From positions 55,719 to 119,718 of the forward strand of contig JANQPH010000039.1 in assembly GCA_028285405.1 (NCBI GenBank): DNA of 64,000 nucleotides, in the 5' to 3' direction. The DNA is from Thermoleophilia bacterium (lineage in GTDB: Bacteria; Actinomycetota; Thermoleophilia; Miltoncostaeales; Miltoncostaeaceae). Within the stretch, counting starts at the first letter, position 1. Every line of letters begins with the position of its first letter. A model generated the notes under the pieces. The model searched no databases. It was not told the origin of the DNA and saw only the letters and a program-made list of their open reading frames with translations. The position numbers were made by a program, and so were the translations under genes. Below, in pieces: positions 25,986 to 35,113 of this stretch.

Positions 25986-28262
25986 TCATCGGTCTCGATC
26001 GAGCAAGCCGAGCTCGCGTGCGCGCGACACGGCCGTGGTTCGGGAGGACGCGCCCAGCTTCCGGTAGATGCCGCGCAGGTGCGTCTTCACCGTGTTGTGC
26101 GACACGAACAGCTCGTCGGCGATCTCGCGTTGTGACCGCAGGGAGGGGAGCAGTCGCAGCACCTCCAGCTCGCGGTCGGTCAGGTCCTCCCGGAGCGGTG
26201 CGACCGGCGTGGCCGGCTGGGTCACCTCCTCGGCGACCCGACTCAGCCGCTCGACCAGCACGCCGGGATCTCGAGCCCGAGCGATCTGCGCGCGGGCCGA
26301 CTCGAGCAGCGCCGCCGCCGCGGCGTGGTCGCCCGTCCGGTGGTGGGCTCGGGCCAGCTCGAGCTGTGCCGCCGCGAGCGGGACCGGCGCGCGCGCCGTC
26401 CGCGCCGCCGTGATCGCCCGCTCCAGGCGCTCGACGCCGGCCCGCGGGTCGTCCCGGGCGAGCTCGAGCCGTCCCGCGGCGAGCTGGAGCACCGCCAGCT
26501 GGCCGAGATCACCCAGGCCGTGGGCGGTCGCGAGCTCCTCGCCGGCACGGAGCCGATCGGATGCGGCGTCGGGGTCGCCTTGCTCGAGCTCGATCAGCGC
26601 CAGGTGCGCCGCCGCGGTGACCTGGGCGATGAACTGTCCCGACGCCGAGCTGGCCGCCAGCGCCTCCTCCAGATAGCGCTCGGCGTCGTCGCTCGCGCCG
26701 CTCCAGAAGAGGTTGAGGCCGTAGGCGGCGCACGCCCTCGCCCGGCCGGGGGAGTCGGGGGCGGTCTCGTGCGCCACGGCCCGCCTCGCCGCGGCCGTGG
26801 CCCGGCCGACGTCTCCGATCTGCCCGCCGCGCATCGCGCGGGCCATGGCGGCGGACGACTCGACGGTCGAGGCCCCCGGCAGCTCGATCGCCCCGTCCGC
26901 GCGCCGTTCGGCGGCGGCCAGCCAGGGCTCGATGTCGTCCGCCGTCCCCACGGTCAGGGCGGTCCATGCCCGCGCCAGCGAGAGCCGCGGGTCGGCTTCG
27001 ACGACCTCGTCGGGCAGCTGACCGAGCCAACTGGCGACGGTCGCCATCCACCCGCGGTTGCCGACCTCGAGCCACACGGTCGCGACCAGCCGCGCGGCGG
27101 CATCGGTGTCCCCACCGGCGAGCGCATGTGGGATCGCCGCGGTGGGATCGCCGTTCGACTCGAGCCACGCGGCCGCGCGGCGGTGAAGCGTCCTCGCCTC
27201 GCCGGGGTGGTCCCGCTCGAGCCGGTCGGCCAGCAGATCCCGGAAGAGGCGATGGAACCGAAACCAGCGCCGGCGGGCATCGAGCGGAATCAGGAAGAGG
27301 TTCGAGCGCTCGAGCTGGGCGAGCACCGTCGCCGAGCCGGTGGAGTCGAGCACCGCGTCGCAGAGCTCACCGCTCAGGCGGTCCAGGACCGACGTCCGCA
27401 CTAGGAAGTCCCTGATCGCCTCGGGCTGCGCGTCGATCACCTCGGGGCCGAGGTAGTCGACGACGTGGCGGTCGTCGCCGGCGAACGCGTCGATGAAGTC
27501 CCCCGGATCTCCTCGGTCGCGCATCGAGAGCCCCGCCAGGTAGAGACCGGCCGCCCAGCCCTCGGTGCGCTCGGTGAGCCGGGCGACCTGGTCCTCGCGC
27601 AGCTCGATGCCGAGCCCTGTCCGCAGCAGGTCGGTGGCCTCGTCGGACTGCAAGCGCAACTGGTCGGCGCCGAGCTCCATCAGCTCGCCGTGCGCGCGGA
27701 GCCGTCCGACACCGACCGGTGGCTCGACCCGGGTCGAGATCACGACGTGCGCGTTCGGGGGCAGCCGTGCGAGCAGCTCCCCCAGTCCGCGGTGGACCGT
27801 CGGGTTGCCGACGAGGTGGAGGTCGTCGATGACCAGCGCGATCGGAGCCCGCTGCGCGCCGAGCTCCGCGAGGAGCCCGGGCAGCGCGAGCTCGACCGGG
27901 TCGGCCGACGAGACGAGCGCGGACAGCGCCGGCAGGCCGAGGTCGGGTCGGACGCGGCGAATCGCGAACACGACCGCCGACCAGAACCGCCACGGGTCCG
28001 CGTCTTCGGGCTCGACGGTCAGCCAGGCCACGTCCCGGCGCTCGGCGCCGGTGAGCTGGCCCTGCCGCCTCGCCCAGGCCGCCAGGGAGGTGGTCTTGCC
28101 GGAGCCGGCCGGCGCGGCGACGAGGGTCATGCGTCGCGACCACACTCCCTCGAGCGTCCGCATCAGCGCGGGTCGGTCGATCAGGCCGCCCCGCCCCTCC
28201 GGCGGCGTGAGCTTCGCCTCCGGCGGCGGCGTCGGCGCGAGGTCGGGTGTCGGATCAGGCAT
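25986..28262 (-). CDS. second MalT-like LuxR-family regulator, 758 aa
   Basis: The architecture matches the regulator at 6830: Walker A APAGSGKT (residues 50-57), ALVIDDLHLV as the Walker B region, and a long TPR-like middle rich in Ala/Arg/Glu. The C-terminal LuxR helix-turn-helix includes LTDRELEVLRLL, then SQREIADELFVSHNTVKTHLRGIYRKLG. It presumably binds ATP and an inducer and activates target promoters. It is divergent from the YjeF-N/epoxide hydrolase pair, with about 100 bases between starts, so that pair is a natural candidate target. The ATG is preceded by no strong binding site. Confidence 0.87.
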   Translation of the reverse strand: MPDPTPDLAPTPPPEAKLTPPEGRGGLIDRPALMRTLEGVWSRRMTLVAAPAGSGKTTSLAAWARRQGQLTGAERRDVAWLTVEPEDADPWRFWSAVVFAIRRVRPDLGLPALSALVSSADPVELALPGLLAELGAQRAPIALVIDDLHLVGNPTVHRGLGELLARLPPNAHVVISTRVEPPVGVGRLRAHGELMELGADQLRLQSDEATDLLRTGLGIELREDQVARLTERTEGWAAGLYLAGLSMRDRGDPGDFIDAFAGDDRHVVDYLGPEVIDAQPEAIRDFLVRTSVLDRLSGELCDAVLDSTGSATVLAQLERSNLFLIPLDARRRWFRFHRLFRDLLADRLERDHPGEARTLHRRAAAWLESNGDPTAAIPHALAGGDTDAAARLVATVWLEVGNRGWMATVASWLGQLPDEVVEADPRLSLARAWTALTVGTADDIEPWLAAAERRADGAIELPGASTVESSAAMARAMRGGQIGDVGRATAAARRAVAHETAPDSPGRARACAAYGLNLFWSGASDDAERYLEEALAASSASGQFIAQVTAAAHLALIELEQGDPDAASDRLRAGEELATAHGLGDLGQLAVLQLAAGRLELARDDPRAGVERLERAITAARTARAPVPLAAAQLELARAHHRTGDHAAAAALLESARAQIARARDPGVLVERLSRVAEEVTQPATPVAPLREDLTDRELEVLRLLPSLRSQREIADELFVSHNTVKTHLRGIYRKLGASSRTTAVSRARELGLLDRDR

Positions 28263-28361
28263 CGGGTCGGCGTGGCGGGGCCGGGGCTTGCGATCCGACG
28301 ACTGCAGCTGGTCTCATGCCCACGGGCTCGGAGCGCCGAGCCATCTCACGAAAGGACACCC

Positions 28362-29105
28362 GTGATTCGCGCCGCTGTGCCGCCGGCGATCCCCGCGGAG
28401 TCGGTTCCCTGGCTGTCGGTCGAGCAGATGATCGAGGTCGACCGGCTGATGATCGAGGAGATGCGGATCGCCCTCATCCAAATGATGGAGAACGCCGGAC
28501 GCAACCTGGCGATGGTCGCCCGGTGGATGCTCGACGGGATCGAGGGCCGCCGGATCGTCGTGCTCGCCGGCCCGGGTGGGAACGGCGGCGGCGGGCTCGT
28601 GAGCGCTCGCCATCTGGCCGTCGCCGGCGCGGACGTGGGCGTGGCGCTCGGCGCCGAGGCCGCGGCCCTCGCCGACGTGCCCGCGCGTCAGCTCGCGGCG
28701 CTCACGCCCACCGGCGTACCGCTCGATGCCGGGGTCGACGACGTCCGCTCCGCGGATCTCGTCGTCGACGCGCTGCTCGGGTACTCCGGCACGGGGGCAC
28801 CGCAGGGGCGCATGCACGAGCTCGTCGAGGCGAGCGCCGGGCGGCGGGTGCTCGCGCTCGACTCACCCACCGGGCTCGAGCTCTCGAGCGGAACGGTGCC
28901 CGGCGCGCACGTCACGGCGGAGGCGACGATGACCCTGGCGCTGCCCAAGCGCGGGCTGCGCGAGGCGGCCGCGCGTCCGCTGGTCGGCCGGCTTCTGCTG
29001 GCTGACATCTCCGTGCCGGCGGCGGTCTACGAGCGCATGGGCCTGGAGTACACGTCGCCGTTCGCGGAGTCGACGGTCGTCGAGCTGAGGGGAGTGACCG
29101 AGTGA
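28362..29105 (+). CDS. divergent YjeF-N (NAD(P)H-hydrate epimerase-like) protein, 247 aa
   Basis: The fold and motif order match the YjeF N-terminal domain: a helical start (QMIEVDRLMIEEM...MMENAGRNLA), a Rossmann-like segment, and VVDALLGYSGTG followed by LALDSPTG. Normal epimerases repair damaged NAD(P)HX and carry NNGGDG. Here that loop reads GNGGGG (about residues 73-78), so one Asn and the Asp are Gly, and DIPSG is DSPTG. The dehydratase (CARKD) half is absent. It may be an altered-function paralogue. GTG 28362 has AAAGGA upstream. The stop overlaps the next gene (GTGA). Confidence 0.75.
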   Translation: MIRAAVPPAIPAESVPWLSVEQMIEVDRLMIEEMRIALIQMMENAGRNLAMVARWMLDGIEGRRIVVLAGPGGNGGGGLVSARHLAVAGADVGVALGAEAAALADVPARQLAALTPTGVPLDAGVDDVRSADLVVDALLGYSGTGAPQGRMHELVEASAGRRVLALDSPTGLELSSGTVPGAHVTAEATMTLALPKRGLREAAARPLVGRLLLADISVPAAVYERMGLEYTSPFAESTVVELRGVTE

Positions 29106-29959
29106 GCACCGAGCGCATCAAGGTCGGGGACATCAGGCTGTCGGTGGCGAGCGAGGGGAGCGGAGCGCCGGTCGTCCTGCTCCACGGCTTCCCCGAGCTG
29201 TCGTATTCCTGGCGTCACCAGCTGCCGGTGCTGGCCGAGGCCGGGGTCCGCGCGCTCGCGCCCGACCTGCGCGGCTACGGCGACTCCGACCGTCCGAGCG
29301 GGGTCGAGGCCTACGCCCTGCCCAACCTCGTCGGCGACATCGTCGGCCTGCTCGACGCGATCGACGCCGAGTCCGCCCATCTGGTCGGCCACGACTGGGG
29401 CGGCAGCATCGCCTGGGTGCTCGCCGCGCGCTCGCCCGAGCGCGTCAGGTCCCTCACGATCCTGAACAGCCCACACCCGATCGCCTCGGCCGAGGCGCGG
29501 CAGGTGCCCGAGCAGCAGCGGCGCAGCTGGTACATGCTCCTCTTCCAGTTCGCTGGGGTCGCCGAGGCGTGGCTGAGCGCCGACGACTTCGCGAACCTCC
29601 GCAGCTTCGTGTTCGACACGGCGGCCCCGGGCGTCTTCGGCGACGAGGAGCAGGAGCGGTTCGTGGCCGCGCTGCGCCGCGACGGCGCGCTCACCGCGGC
29701 GCTGAACTACTACCGCGCGAACATCCCGCCCGCCTCGTGGCTTCGCCCGCCGCCCGACCTGCCGCAGGTGACGGTGCCCACGATGATCATCTGGGGCGAG
29801 GCGGACGCCTACATGAGCCCGATCCTGCTCGAGCGATCGGCGACCAAGGTGGCCGGTCCCCTTCGGATCGAGCGTCTCCCCGGTGTCAGCCATTGGGTCC
29901 AGCAGGAGGCGCCGGATCGCGTAAACGAGCTCCTCCTCGACTTCCTCGGGCTGGACTGA
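29102..29959 (+). CDS. alpha/beta hydrolase, epoxide hydrolase-like, 285 aa
   Basis: This soluble hydrolase has the oxyanion motif HGFPE (about residue 28) and a nucleophile Asp in GHDWGG (about residue 98). The acid-region GEADAY and the catalytic His in GVSHWVQQEAPD follow. HGFPE plus an Asp nucleophile is typical of soluble epoxide hydrolases, which open epoxides to diols; haloalkane dehalogenase relatives are an alternative. It starts with GTG inside the stop of the YjeF-N gene, so the two are made together. This pairs a possible metabolite-repair protein with a detoxifying hydrolase. Confidence 0.87.
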   Translation: MSTERIKVGDIRLSVASEGSGAPVVLLHGFPELSYSWRHQLPVLAEAGVRALAPDLRGYGDSDRPSGVEAYALPNLVGDIVGLLDAIDAESAHLVGHDWGGSIAWVLAARSPERVRSLTILNSPHPIASAEARQVPEQQRRSWYMLLFQFAGVAEAWLSADDFANLRSFVFDTAAPGVFGDEEQERFVAALRRDGALTAALNYYRANIPPASWLRPPPDLPQVTVPTMIIWGEADAYMSPILLERSATKVAGPLRIERLPGVSHWVQQEAPDRVNELLLDFLGLD

Positions 29960-29981
29960 CGGGCCGGCAGGGCACCCCGTC
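29958..29981. terminator. weak hairpin between convergent genes
   Basis: GACGGG and CCCGTC pair over 6 bp with a 12-base loop, in the short gap between the hydrolase stop and the convergent membrane-protein stop. The call rests mainly on position. Confidence 0.35.
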
Positions 29982-29984
29982 TCG

Positions 29985-30677
29985 TCACGCGTCGAAGAGG
30001 TTGCTCCAGTCGAGGCCGTCACTGTCCGAGTCGTCCGTGCCGTCTCGGTCGCGGCGGGAGCGGGCGTTCCCCGCGATCCAGGTCGCTCCCGCGGCTGGGA
30101 GGACACCGCGGCCCTCGCGACGCTCTTGCCCGGTCTGCTCCGAAGCCGACCCCGGGGTATGTAGGAACGTCTTGGCCGAGGGGAGCGCGCGGTCGTCCGG
30201 GATGGCCTTCGCGCGCCTGCGCAGCTCCACCGGCGTGGGAAACGACGCCCGCGGGTCGTCCACGAGCTGCGAGACCGCATACGCCACTCGATCCGTCGAG
30301 AGGTCGGACAGCTCGGCGTAGTAGGTGCTCTCCGCACCCCCCCGCAGCTCGCCTGGCCATCGCGCGCGAACGCGCTCCACGATCCCTCTCCAGACCTGGC
30401 CGTCGAGCCGCGCCGGTGGTCGCCCGGGGAAGCGATCGCGATAGACGAACCACGCGCACGCCGTCGCCGCCACCGGAACCGCGAGGAGCACCATGAGCGG
30501 CCGGCCCGGCCTGGCGCCGGTTCGCACGAACAGGACGAGGAGCACGAGCGCTCCGACCCAGAGGGCGGCGACGGGTATCGCGAGGGCGATGCCGAGCGCG
30601 AGGCGCTTCGCCAACGGACCCATCCAGCGGGTCTTCCCGTGCCCGCCCGGGCGCCTGGGTTGCTCGAGACCACCCAT
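29985..30677 (-). CDS. hypothetical membrane-anchored protein, 230 aa
   Basis: I recognise no family. The first 20 residues are basic and polar, followed by two membrane spans (about 27-50 and 58-78) with a short loop. A hydrophilic cytoplasmic region of about 150 residues then follows, with a Trp/Tyr-containing helical part (LDGQVWRGIVERVRARW; STYYAELSDLSTDRVAYAVS). The C-terminal end is acidic (DGTDDSDSDGLDWSNLF). No enzyme motif is visible. Confidence 0.6.
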   Translation of the reverse strand: MGGLEQPRRPGGHGKTRWMGPLAKRLALGIALAIPVAALWVGALVLLVLFVRTGARPGRPLMVLLAVPVAATACAWFVYRDRFPGRPPARLDGQVWRGIVERVRARWPGELRGGAESTYYAELSDLSTDRVAYAVSQLVDDPRASFPTPVELRRRAKAIPDDRALPSAKTFLHTPGSASEQTGQERREGRGVLPAAGATWIAGNARSRRDRDGTDDSDSDGLDWSNLFDA

Positions 30678-30773
30678 CGGTTCTCAGGCAAGCGGGGGAA
30701 CCGCGCCGGGTGAACTGTGGAACTCCGCAGGTTTCTCCCGCGTCGCGGCGAGGTCCCTGCCCGAGAGCCCGGG

Positions 30774-31709
30774 CTACTCGGCCGCCGGCGGCCCCGGGAG
30801 CGTCGCCTCGGCCAGTGCCTCGAGCGCGTCCGGCGGTGTCCGGGACGGAAGGCAGAAGATCGCCTGCGTCGCGCCCACCGACTCGAGCGCGGCGAGCCGC
30901 TCTCGAACCCCGTCGCGCGTATCGACCAGGCCGGTCGAGCGCAGCCAGCGCAGGAGCTGGCGGGGGGTGGTTCCGAGCGCGTCCGCCTCGGGTCTCAGCC
31001 ACGCCTCCTGCTCGGGCTCGGAGCCCGCCAGCGCGAAGGTGTAGATGGCGCATTCGAGTGGCCGCGGTCGCCCGGCAGCGGCATGGGCCTCGCGTGCGAC
31101 CTCGAGCCGGCTCGACAGCTCCTGCGGGTCGATGAAGGCCGCGATGATGCCGTCCGCCTTCGCACCGGCGACGCCGAGCAGCCGTCGCTTGTGCGCGGCG
31201 ACCCAGATCGGCGGACCTCCCGCCTGGACGGGCGGCGGCTGGTTCGGGGCGTCGTCGAGGGTGCCCGCCAGCGTGGCTCCGCCGGGGTGCTCGAACATCT
31301 GGCGCATGACGTCGAGCGCGTGCTCGAGGCCCGCGCTCCGCTCGCGCGGGGTGCCGAACGGGAAGCCGTAGGCATGGTGCTCGGCCTCGTGCGATCCGGT
31401 GCCGAGGCCGATCGTGAGTCGCCCCCCGGAGATCACGTCGAGCAGCGTCGCCATCTTGGCAGCGAGCGGAGCGGGCCGGTACGCGGCCGACAGGACGACG
31501 ATGCCGAGGCGGGCCCGGCTGGTCTGCGGCGCGAGCGCCGACAGCGTCACGAACGCGTCGAACGCCGGCTCGTCGGCGAGCCGGCCGGGCGAGCGCAGGT
31601 GGTCGTTCACCCAGATCGACTCGAAGCCGAGCGCCTCGGCACGGAGCGCCCCGTCTTGCAGGGCGGCCCAGTCGCTCCCGTACTGGGCGACCCGGACCCC
31701 GACCCGCAC
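30774..31709 (-). CDS. luciferase-like F420-dependent oxidoreductase, 311 aa
   Basis: This is a TIM-barrel protein of the bacterial-luciferase-like group. It begins VRVGVRVAQYGSDWAALQDGALRAEALGF, followed by SIWVNDHL and LGIVVLSAAYRPAPLAAKMATLLDVISGGRLTIGLGTG, the classic motifs of F420- or FMN-using LLM oxidoreductases. These move hydride to or from diverse substrates; the exact reaction is unknown. The GTG at 31709 stands two bases after the stop of the upstream LytR-C gene, so the two are probably co-transcribed. Confidence 0.85.
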   Translation of the reverse strand: MRVGVRVAQYGSDWAALQDGALRAEALGFESIWVNDHLRSPGRLADEPAFDAFVTLSALAPQTSRARLGIVVLSAAYRPAPLAAKMATLLDVISGGRLTIGLGTGSHEAEHHAYGFPFGTPRERSAGLEHALDVMRQMFEHPGGATLAGTLDDAPNQPPPVQAGGPPIWVAAHKRRLLGVAGAKADGIIAAFIDPQELSSRLEVAREAHAAAGRPRPLECAIYTFALAGSEPEQEAWLRPEADALGTTPRQLLRWLRSTGLVDTRDGVRERLAALESVGATQAIFCLPSRTPPDALEALAEATLPGPPAAE

Positions 31710-31711
31710 GG

Positions 31712-32299
31712 CTAGCCGGTTCCGAGCACGATCACGACGTCGCTGCCGCCCGGGGCGGCCTGGCTCGCCGCGATCGCGAGATCTCCGGAGTCGGGCAGCT
31801 GCTCCACCGGCCCGAGCTCGAGATCGGTCGCCGCGCGCTCGGCGGCGGCCTGGTTGCCCGCCGTGAAGTAGACGGTCGTCGGGCCCTCCTGGGTCGGGGC
31901 GTTGTCGGCCACGACGTCCGCGTAGCCGAGCGCCTCGGCGGTTTCGGCCGTCTGACCGGCGAGGCCGTTGACCGTTCCGCCGTTCAGCACGACGACTGAC
32001 ACTTCGGCTCGGGGAGGCAGGTCGCCGGGCTCGGCGGTCGTGCTCGTCTGCGGATCGGTCTGCGTCTGCGGCTCGGCGCCGGGGTCCGGCTCGGTCGTCG
32101 TCGTGATCTCCGCGGACGCCGGCGGGAGCTCGGTGACCGTTCCGCCCTCGCCGCGCAGGATCCAGCCGGCCACGAACCCGATCACCGCGAACGACAGGGC
32201 GATCGCCGCCAGCTGCATCCAAGGCGCCCAGCGACGGCGCGGCCCGGGCTCGTCGCCCGTGACCGCGGGTTGCTCCATCGTCGTGCCGGACTTGGTCAT
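31712..32299 (-). CDS. LytR C-terminal-domain membrane protein, 195 aa
   Basis: A cytoplasmic N-terminus of about 25 residues precedes one membrane span (about 28-47) and a long Thr/Pro/Glu-rich extracytoplasmic linker (about 50-97). A compact domain follows, beginning EVSVVVLNGGTVNGLAGQTAETAEALGY. VLNG(T/G)...GLA is the hallmark of the LytR_cpsA_psr C-terminal domain, found alone in several cell-envelope proteins of actinobacteria. The catalytic LCP domain is absent. The role is probably in cell-wall polymer attachment or sensing. It is divergent from the helicase gene across a 276-base region with tandem repeats. Confidence 0.75.
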   Translation of the reverse strand: MTKSGTTMEQPAVTGDEPGPRRRWAPWMQLAAIALSFAVIGFVAGWILRGEGGTVTELPPASAEITTTTEPDPGAEPQTQTDPQTSTTAEPGDLPPRAEVSVVVLNGGTVNGLAGQTAETAEALGYADVVADNAPTQEGPTTVYFTAGNQAAAERAATDLELGPVEQLPDSGDLAIAASQAAPGGSDVVIVLGTG

Positions 32300-32360
32300 G
32301 GCTGGGGTCTGGTCCTCGTGCCCGTTCCGTGGGCGTCGGGTTATTGAAACACCAACCTCG

Positions 32361-32400
32361 GGTGTCGGTGTTGTGCCGAGGGTGTGGGTGTTGTGCGCCA
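32361..32400. repeat. two tandem 20-bp direct repeats in a divergent promoter region
   Basis: Units 32361-32380 and 32381-32400 share GGTGTnGGTGTTGTGC, with 15 of 16 leading positions identical. They lie in the 276-base gap between the LytR-C gene and the helicase gene. That gap is otherwise without a visible gene. Direct repeats here suit a regulator binding one face of the helix. Confidence 0.5.
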
Positions 32401-32575
32401 GTTGCAAGTTCGCATGGAGCCCGCCGCGTCCTGCTGCTACTGTCCGCCTCGACTGCGCCCCGCCGTCTGTGGCGCCGCGACGAGACACCACCTCGACGCG
32501 CCCAGCGGCTCTCTCGTCGTCAGGCAGGAGCCGCTGCCGTCCGCCGCGCCACCGACTCGGAGCGTCAGCTCGAGC

Positions 32576-35113
32576 ATGGCTGAGGCATCCCCCGAGACAG
32601 TCACGACGAGCGCTCCTGCTTCGCCGGGAGACGCCCTGCGCATCGCGCTCGACGATCCGTCGAGCTCGTGGCCCGACGTCGTCCTGCGCCCGCACCAGAT
32701 CGAGGCGCTCGACGAGCTGGCCGTCCGCCTCTCGCACGGTGTGCAGCGGACCTGGGTCGACGCGCCGACGGGCTCCGGGAAGACCGTCATGTTCTGCGCG
32801 CTGGCCGCCGCGCTCGGCGGCTCGACGCTGATCCTCGTCCCCCGGCGCAACCTGGCCGAGCAGACCGTCGCCGCGCTGGCTCGTCACTTCCCGAGTCTCA
32901 AGACCACGCCCGAGGGGCCCGAGTTCGCCGGGCTCCCCGGCGTGACGATCAGCACCTACCAGGCGGCGCTTCGGCACGAGACCGAGATGGCGTGGGACCA
33001 GGTCGACCTGCTGATCTGCGACGAGGCGCACACCGCGCTCGGCGCTCGCACGCGAAGGATGCTCGACCGGGCGAGCAACGGTATCGCCGTCGGCTTCACC
33101 GCGACCGGCGCCACCACCACCGGGCACGTCGAGCAGGTCTTCGGGCCGGTCGCGACCACCCTCGACCGCCAGTCGGCGATCGAGCGGGGCATCCTCTGCC
33201 CGCTTCGCTCGCTGCGCGTCGAGCGCTCGATCGACCTGACCGACGTCGCCAAGGTCCGCGGCGACTTCGATCAGGCGAGCCTGGGTCGCGCCCTCGACCG
33301 CGCGCTCTGGCACCGGGCCTGCGCCGAGGTGTGGCACGAGCACTTCGCGCCGCTCGAGCTGGCCGGAGTCGCCTACACGGCGACGGTCGCCCAGGCGCAT
33401 GCGCTGGCCGACGAGCTCAAGGCTCGCGACGTGAAGGCGGCCGCCGTGTCGGGCCAGACGCCGAAGCTCGAGCTGTCGCGCATCCTGATGGACTTCGGCG
33501 CGGGCCGGATCGACGTCCTCTGCAACGCCGATCTCCTCACCGAGGGCTGGGACGAGACCCGGGCCGCGGTCGTGATGCACCTCGCGCCGACGACGTCCGA
33601 GCGGGTCTTCGTGCAGCGACTCGGGCGGGTGATGCGTCCCGCCGAGGGCAAGGAGGCCGTGTCGGTCGAGTTCCTGCCCGCAGGCGACAAGATGGGCGTC
33701 CAGACCAGCCACGAGGTGTTCGGCATGGGCTGGTACAAGCCGCTCGGACGTGTCGCCGGTCCGCCGGACTCGAGCGAGCGCGGCAAGCTGGCCAAGGCCG
33801 CAGAGGCGCTCGCCGCCGAGAACGGCCTCGCCAACCTGGTCAACCCGAGCGCCGATCCGCGCGAGATCGCCGCCGGCCTGAAGGACGGTGGATGGCGCGA
33901 GGCGGATCCGGGCCAGCTGCCGACCACGCTGATGGAGGACTGGGTCCAGGCCGCCGGTTCCGAGGTGTCCGCGTCGGAGGTGGCCGAGACCATCACCGCG
34001 GGTCTCGTTCCGGATGCCGCTCCGGCGTGGTGGGCGCTCTCGGGTCTGCTCGAGCGCAAGATCGACCCGGAGCAGATGCAGACCGTGTGGCGCAGCTGGG
34101 CGATGGCGCTGATCACCCAGCCGGATGCGCGCGAGCGGCTTCCGGACGACGTGCCGCGCAAGGTCCTCGACCGGCTGCGCATGACCCAGCGCGAGCGCCT
34201 CCGCGCGATCTGGTGGCACGCGGACGTGGCGGACCGGTGGGATCGCCTGGCGACGCTCGAGCAGCTCGGTCGCTCGACCGATCGGCGCCGGCGCTGGACC
34301 GCTCTGCAGGAGGCATCGCCCTGGGCACCGGCGTGGGCGTGGGACGTGTCGCGCTCGCTGGCCGACACCGAGCGACCCGGCCGCAACCAGGAGGCGGCCC
34401 GGATCGCCGCGTGGGAGGCCAACCACCTGATCTCGAACGGTGGCGAGCTCAACCTCATCGGCCAGTGGCTCCGGGCGGCCGGCGAGCAGGCGCCGCCGCC
34501 GGCGGTGCCGAACGGCAAGACGTCGCTCCGGCTCGGCCAGGCGGCCCGGCTGGCGGTCATGCTCGGTGACGACGACGTGCCGGTGCGAAGCGAGTACCTG
34601 CGGCTCGCCGGTCGGGCGGCCGCGTCGGCGGGGGGATGGGCCGAGCTTCGGGGGTACCTCGACTCGCTCGACCTGACCACGCCCGACGCGCGCCGGGCTC
34701 TGCGCGCCGCGGTCGGCGCCATGCACCCCAAGGCCCTCCAGAGCCGGCGAGCCTGGAACGCGCTGCGCGCGCGCCTACCTCGGCTTCCGAGCGCGGAGGA
34801 GGTCGGTGTCGGTGAGTCTCGCAGGGGTCGCAAGGGCGACGGCTCGGGCCGCCGCCGTCGCCGCCGGATGCGCTCCGGCGACAACCAGCCCGGTGCGCAG
34901 GGTGGCCAGAAGAGCGCCGAGCAGACGAGCGCGACTCAGGCCGACCAGAGCCAGAACGGCCAGGGCGACGGTCAGGAGCGAAAGCCGCGCCGCCGCCGGC
35001 GCAGACGACGGCCACGCAACCGTGGGGGCGCCGAGCGAAACGGCGGCGGCGCCCCGCCCGAGGGCGACTCCCCCAAGTCCAGCGGCGACAGCTCGGCGGG
35101 CGCCACAGAATGA
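32576..35113 (+). CDS. DEAH-box superfamily 2 helicase with arginine-rich C-terminal tail, 845 aa
   Basis: The helicase core has Walker A APTGSGKT (63-70), DEAH (about 149-152), the TAT motif in FTATGATT and motif VI QRLGRVMRP (about 348). This is the SF2 pattern seen in restriction-type and DNA-repair helicases. Residues about 430-740 are helical and Trp-rich with no family I recognise. From about 742 the protein becomes a disordered tail with two arginine blocks of six to eight Arg, spaced by Gln/Gly/Ser-rich sequence, reminiscent of RNA- or nucleoid-binding tails. ATG 32576 is chosen because upstream sequence is not protein-like. The next small gene overlaps its stop. Confidence 0.85.
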   Translation: MAEASPETVTTSAPASPGDALRIALDDPSSSWPDVVLRPHQIEALDELAVRLSHGVQRTWVDAPTGSGKTVMFCALAAALGGSTLILVPRRNLAEQTVAALARHFPSLKTTPEGPEFAGLPGVTISTYQAALRHETEMAWDQVDLLICDEAHTALGARTRRMLDRASNGIAVGFTATGATTTGHVEQVFGPVATTLDRQSAIERGILCPLRSLRVERSIDLTDVAKVRGDFDQASLGRALDRALWHRACAEVWHEHFAPLELAGVAYTATVAQAHALADELKARDVKAAAVSGQTPKLELSRILMDFGAGRIDVLCNADLLTEGWDETRAAVVMHLAPTTSERVFVQRLGRVMRPAEGKEAVSVEFLPAGDKMGVQTSHEVFGMGWYKPLGRVAGPPDSSERGKLAKAAEALAAENGLANLVNPSADPREIAAGLKDGGWREADPGQLPTTLMEDWVQAAGSEVSASEVAETITAGLVPDAAPAWWALSGLLERKIDPEQMQTVWRSWAMALITQPDARERLPDDVPRKVLDRLRMTQRERLRAIWWHADVADRWDRLATLEQLGRSTDRRRRWTALQEASPWAPAWAWDVSRSLADTERPGRNQEAARIAAWEANHLISNGGELNLIGQWLRAAGEQAPPPAVPNGKTSLRLGQAARLAVMLGDDDVPVRSEYLRLAGRAAASAGGWAELRGYLDSLDLTTPDARRALRAAVGAMHPKALQSRRAWNALRARLPRLPSAEEVGVGESRRGRKGDGSGRRRRRRMRSGDNQPGAQGGQKSAEQTSATQADQSQNGQGDGQERKPRRRRRRRRPRNRGGAERNGGGAPPEGDSPKSSGDSSAGATE

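Noticed and set aside
31712..34726. 1004-codon minus-strand frame extending the LytR-C gene
   Set aside because: Everything before about 32299 lies opposite the helicase gene and has non-protein composition. Only the last 195 codons look real.
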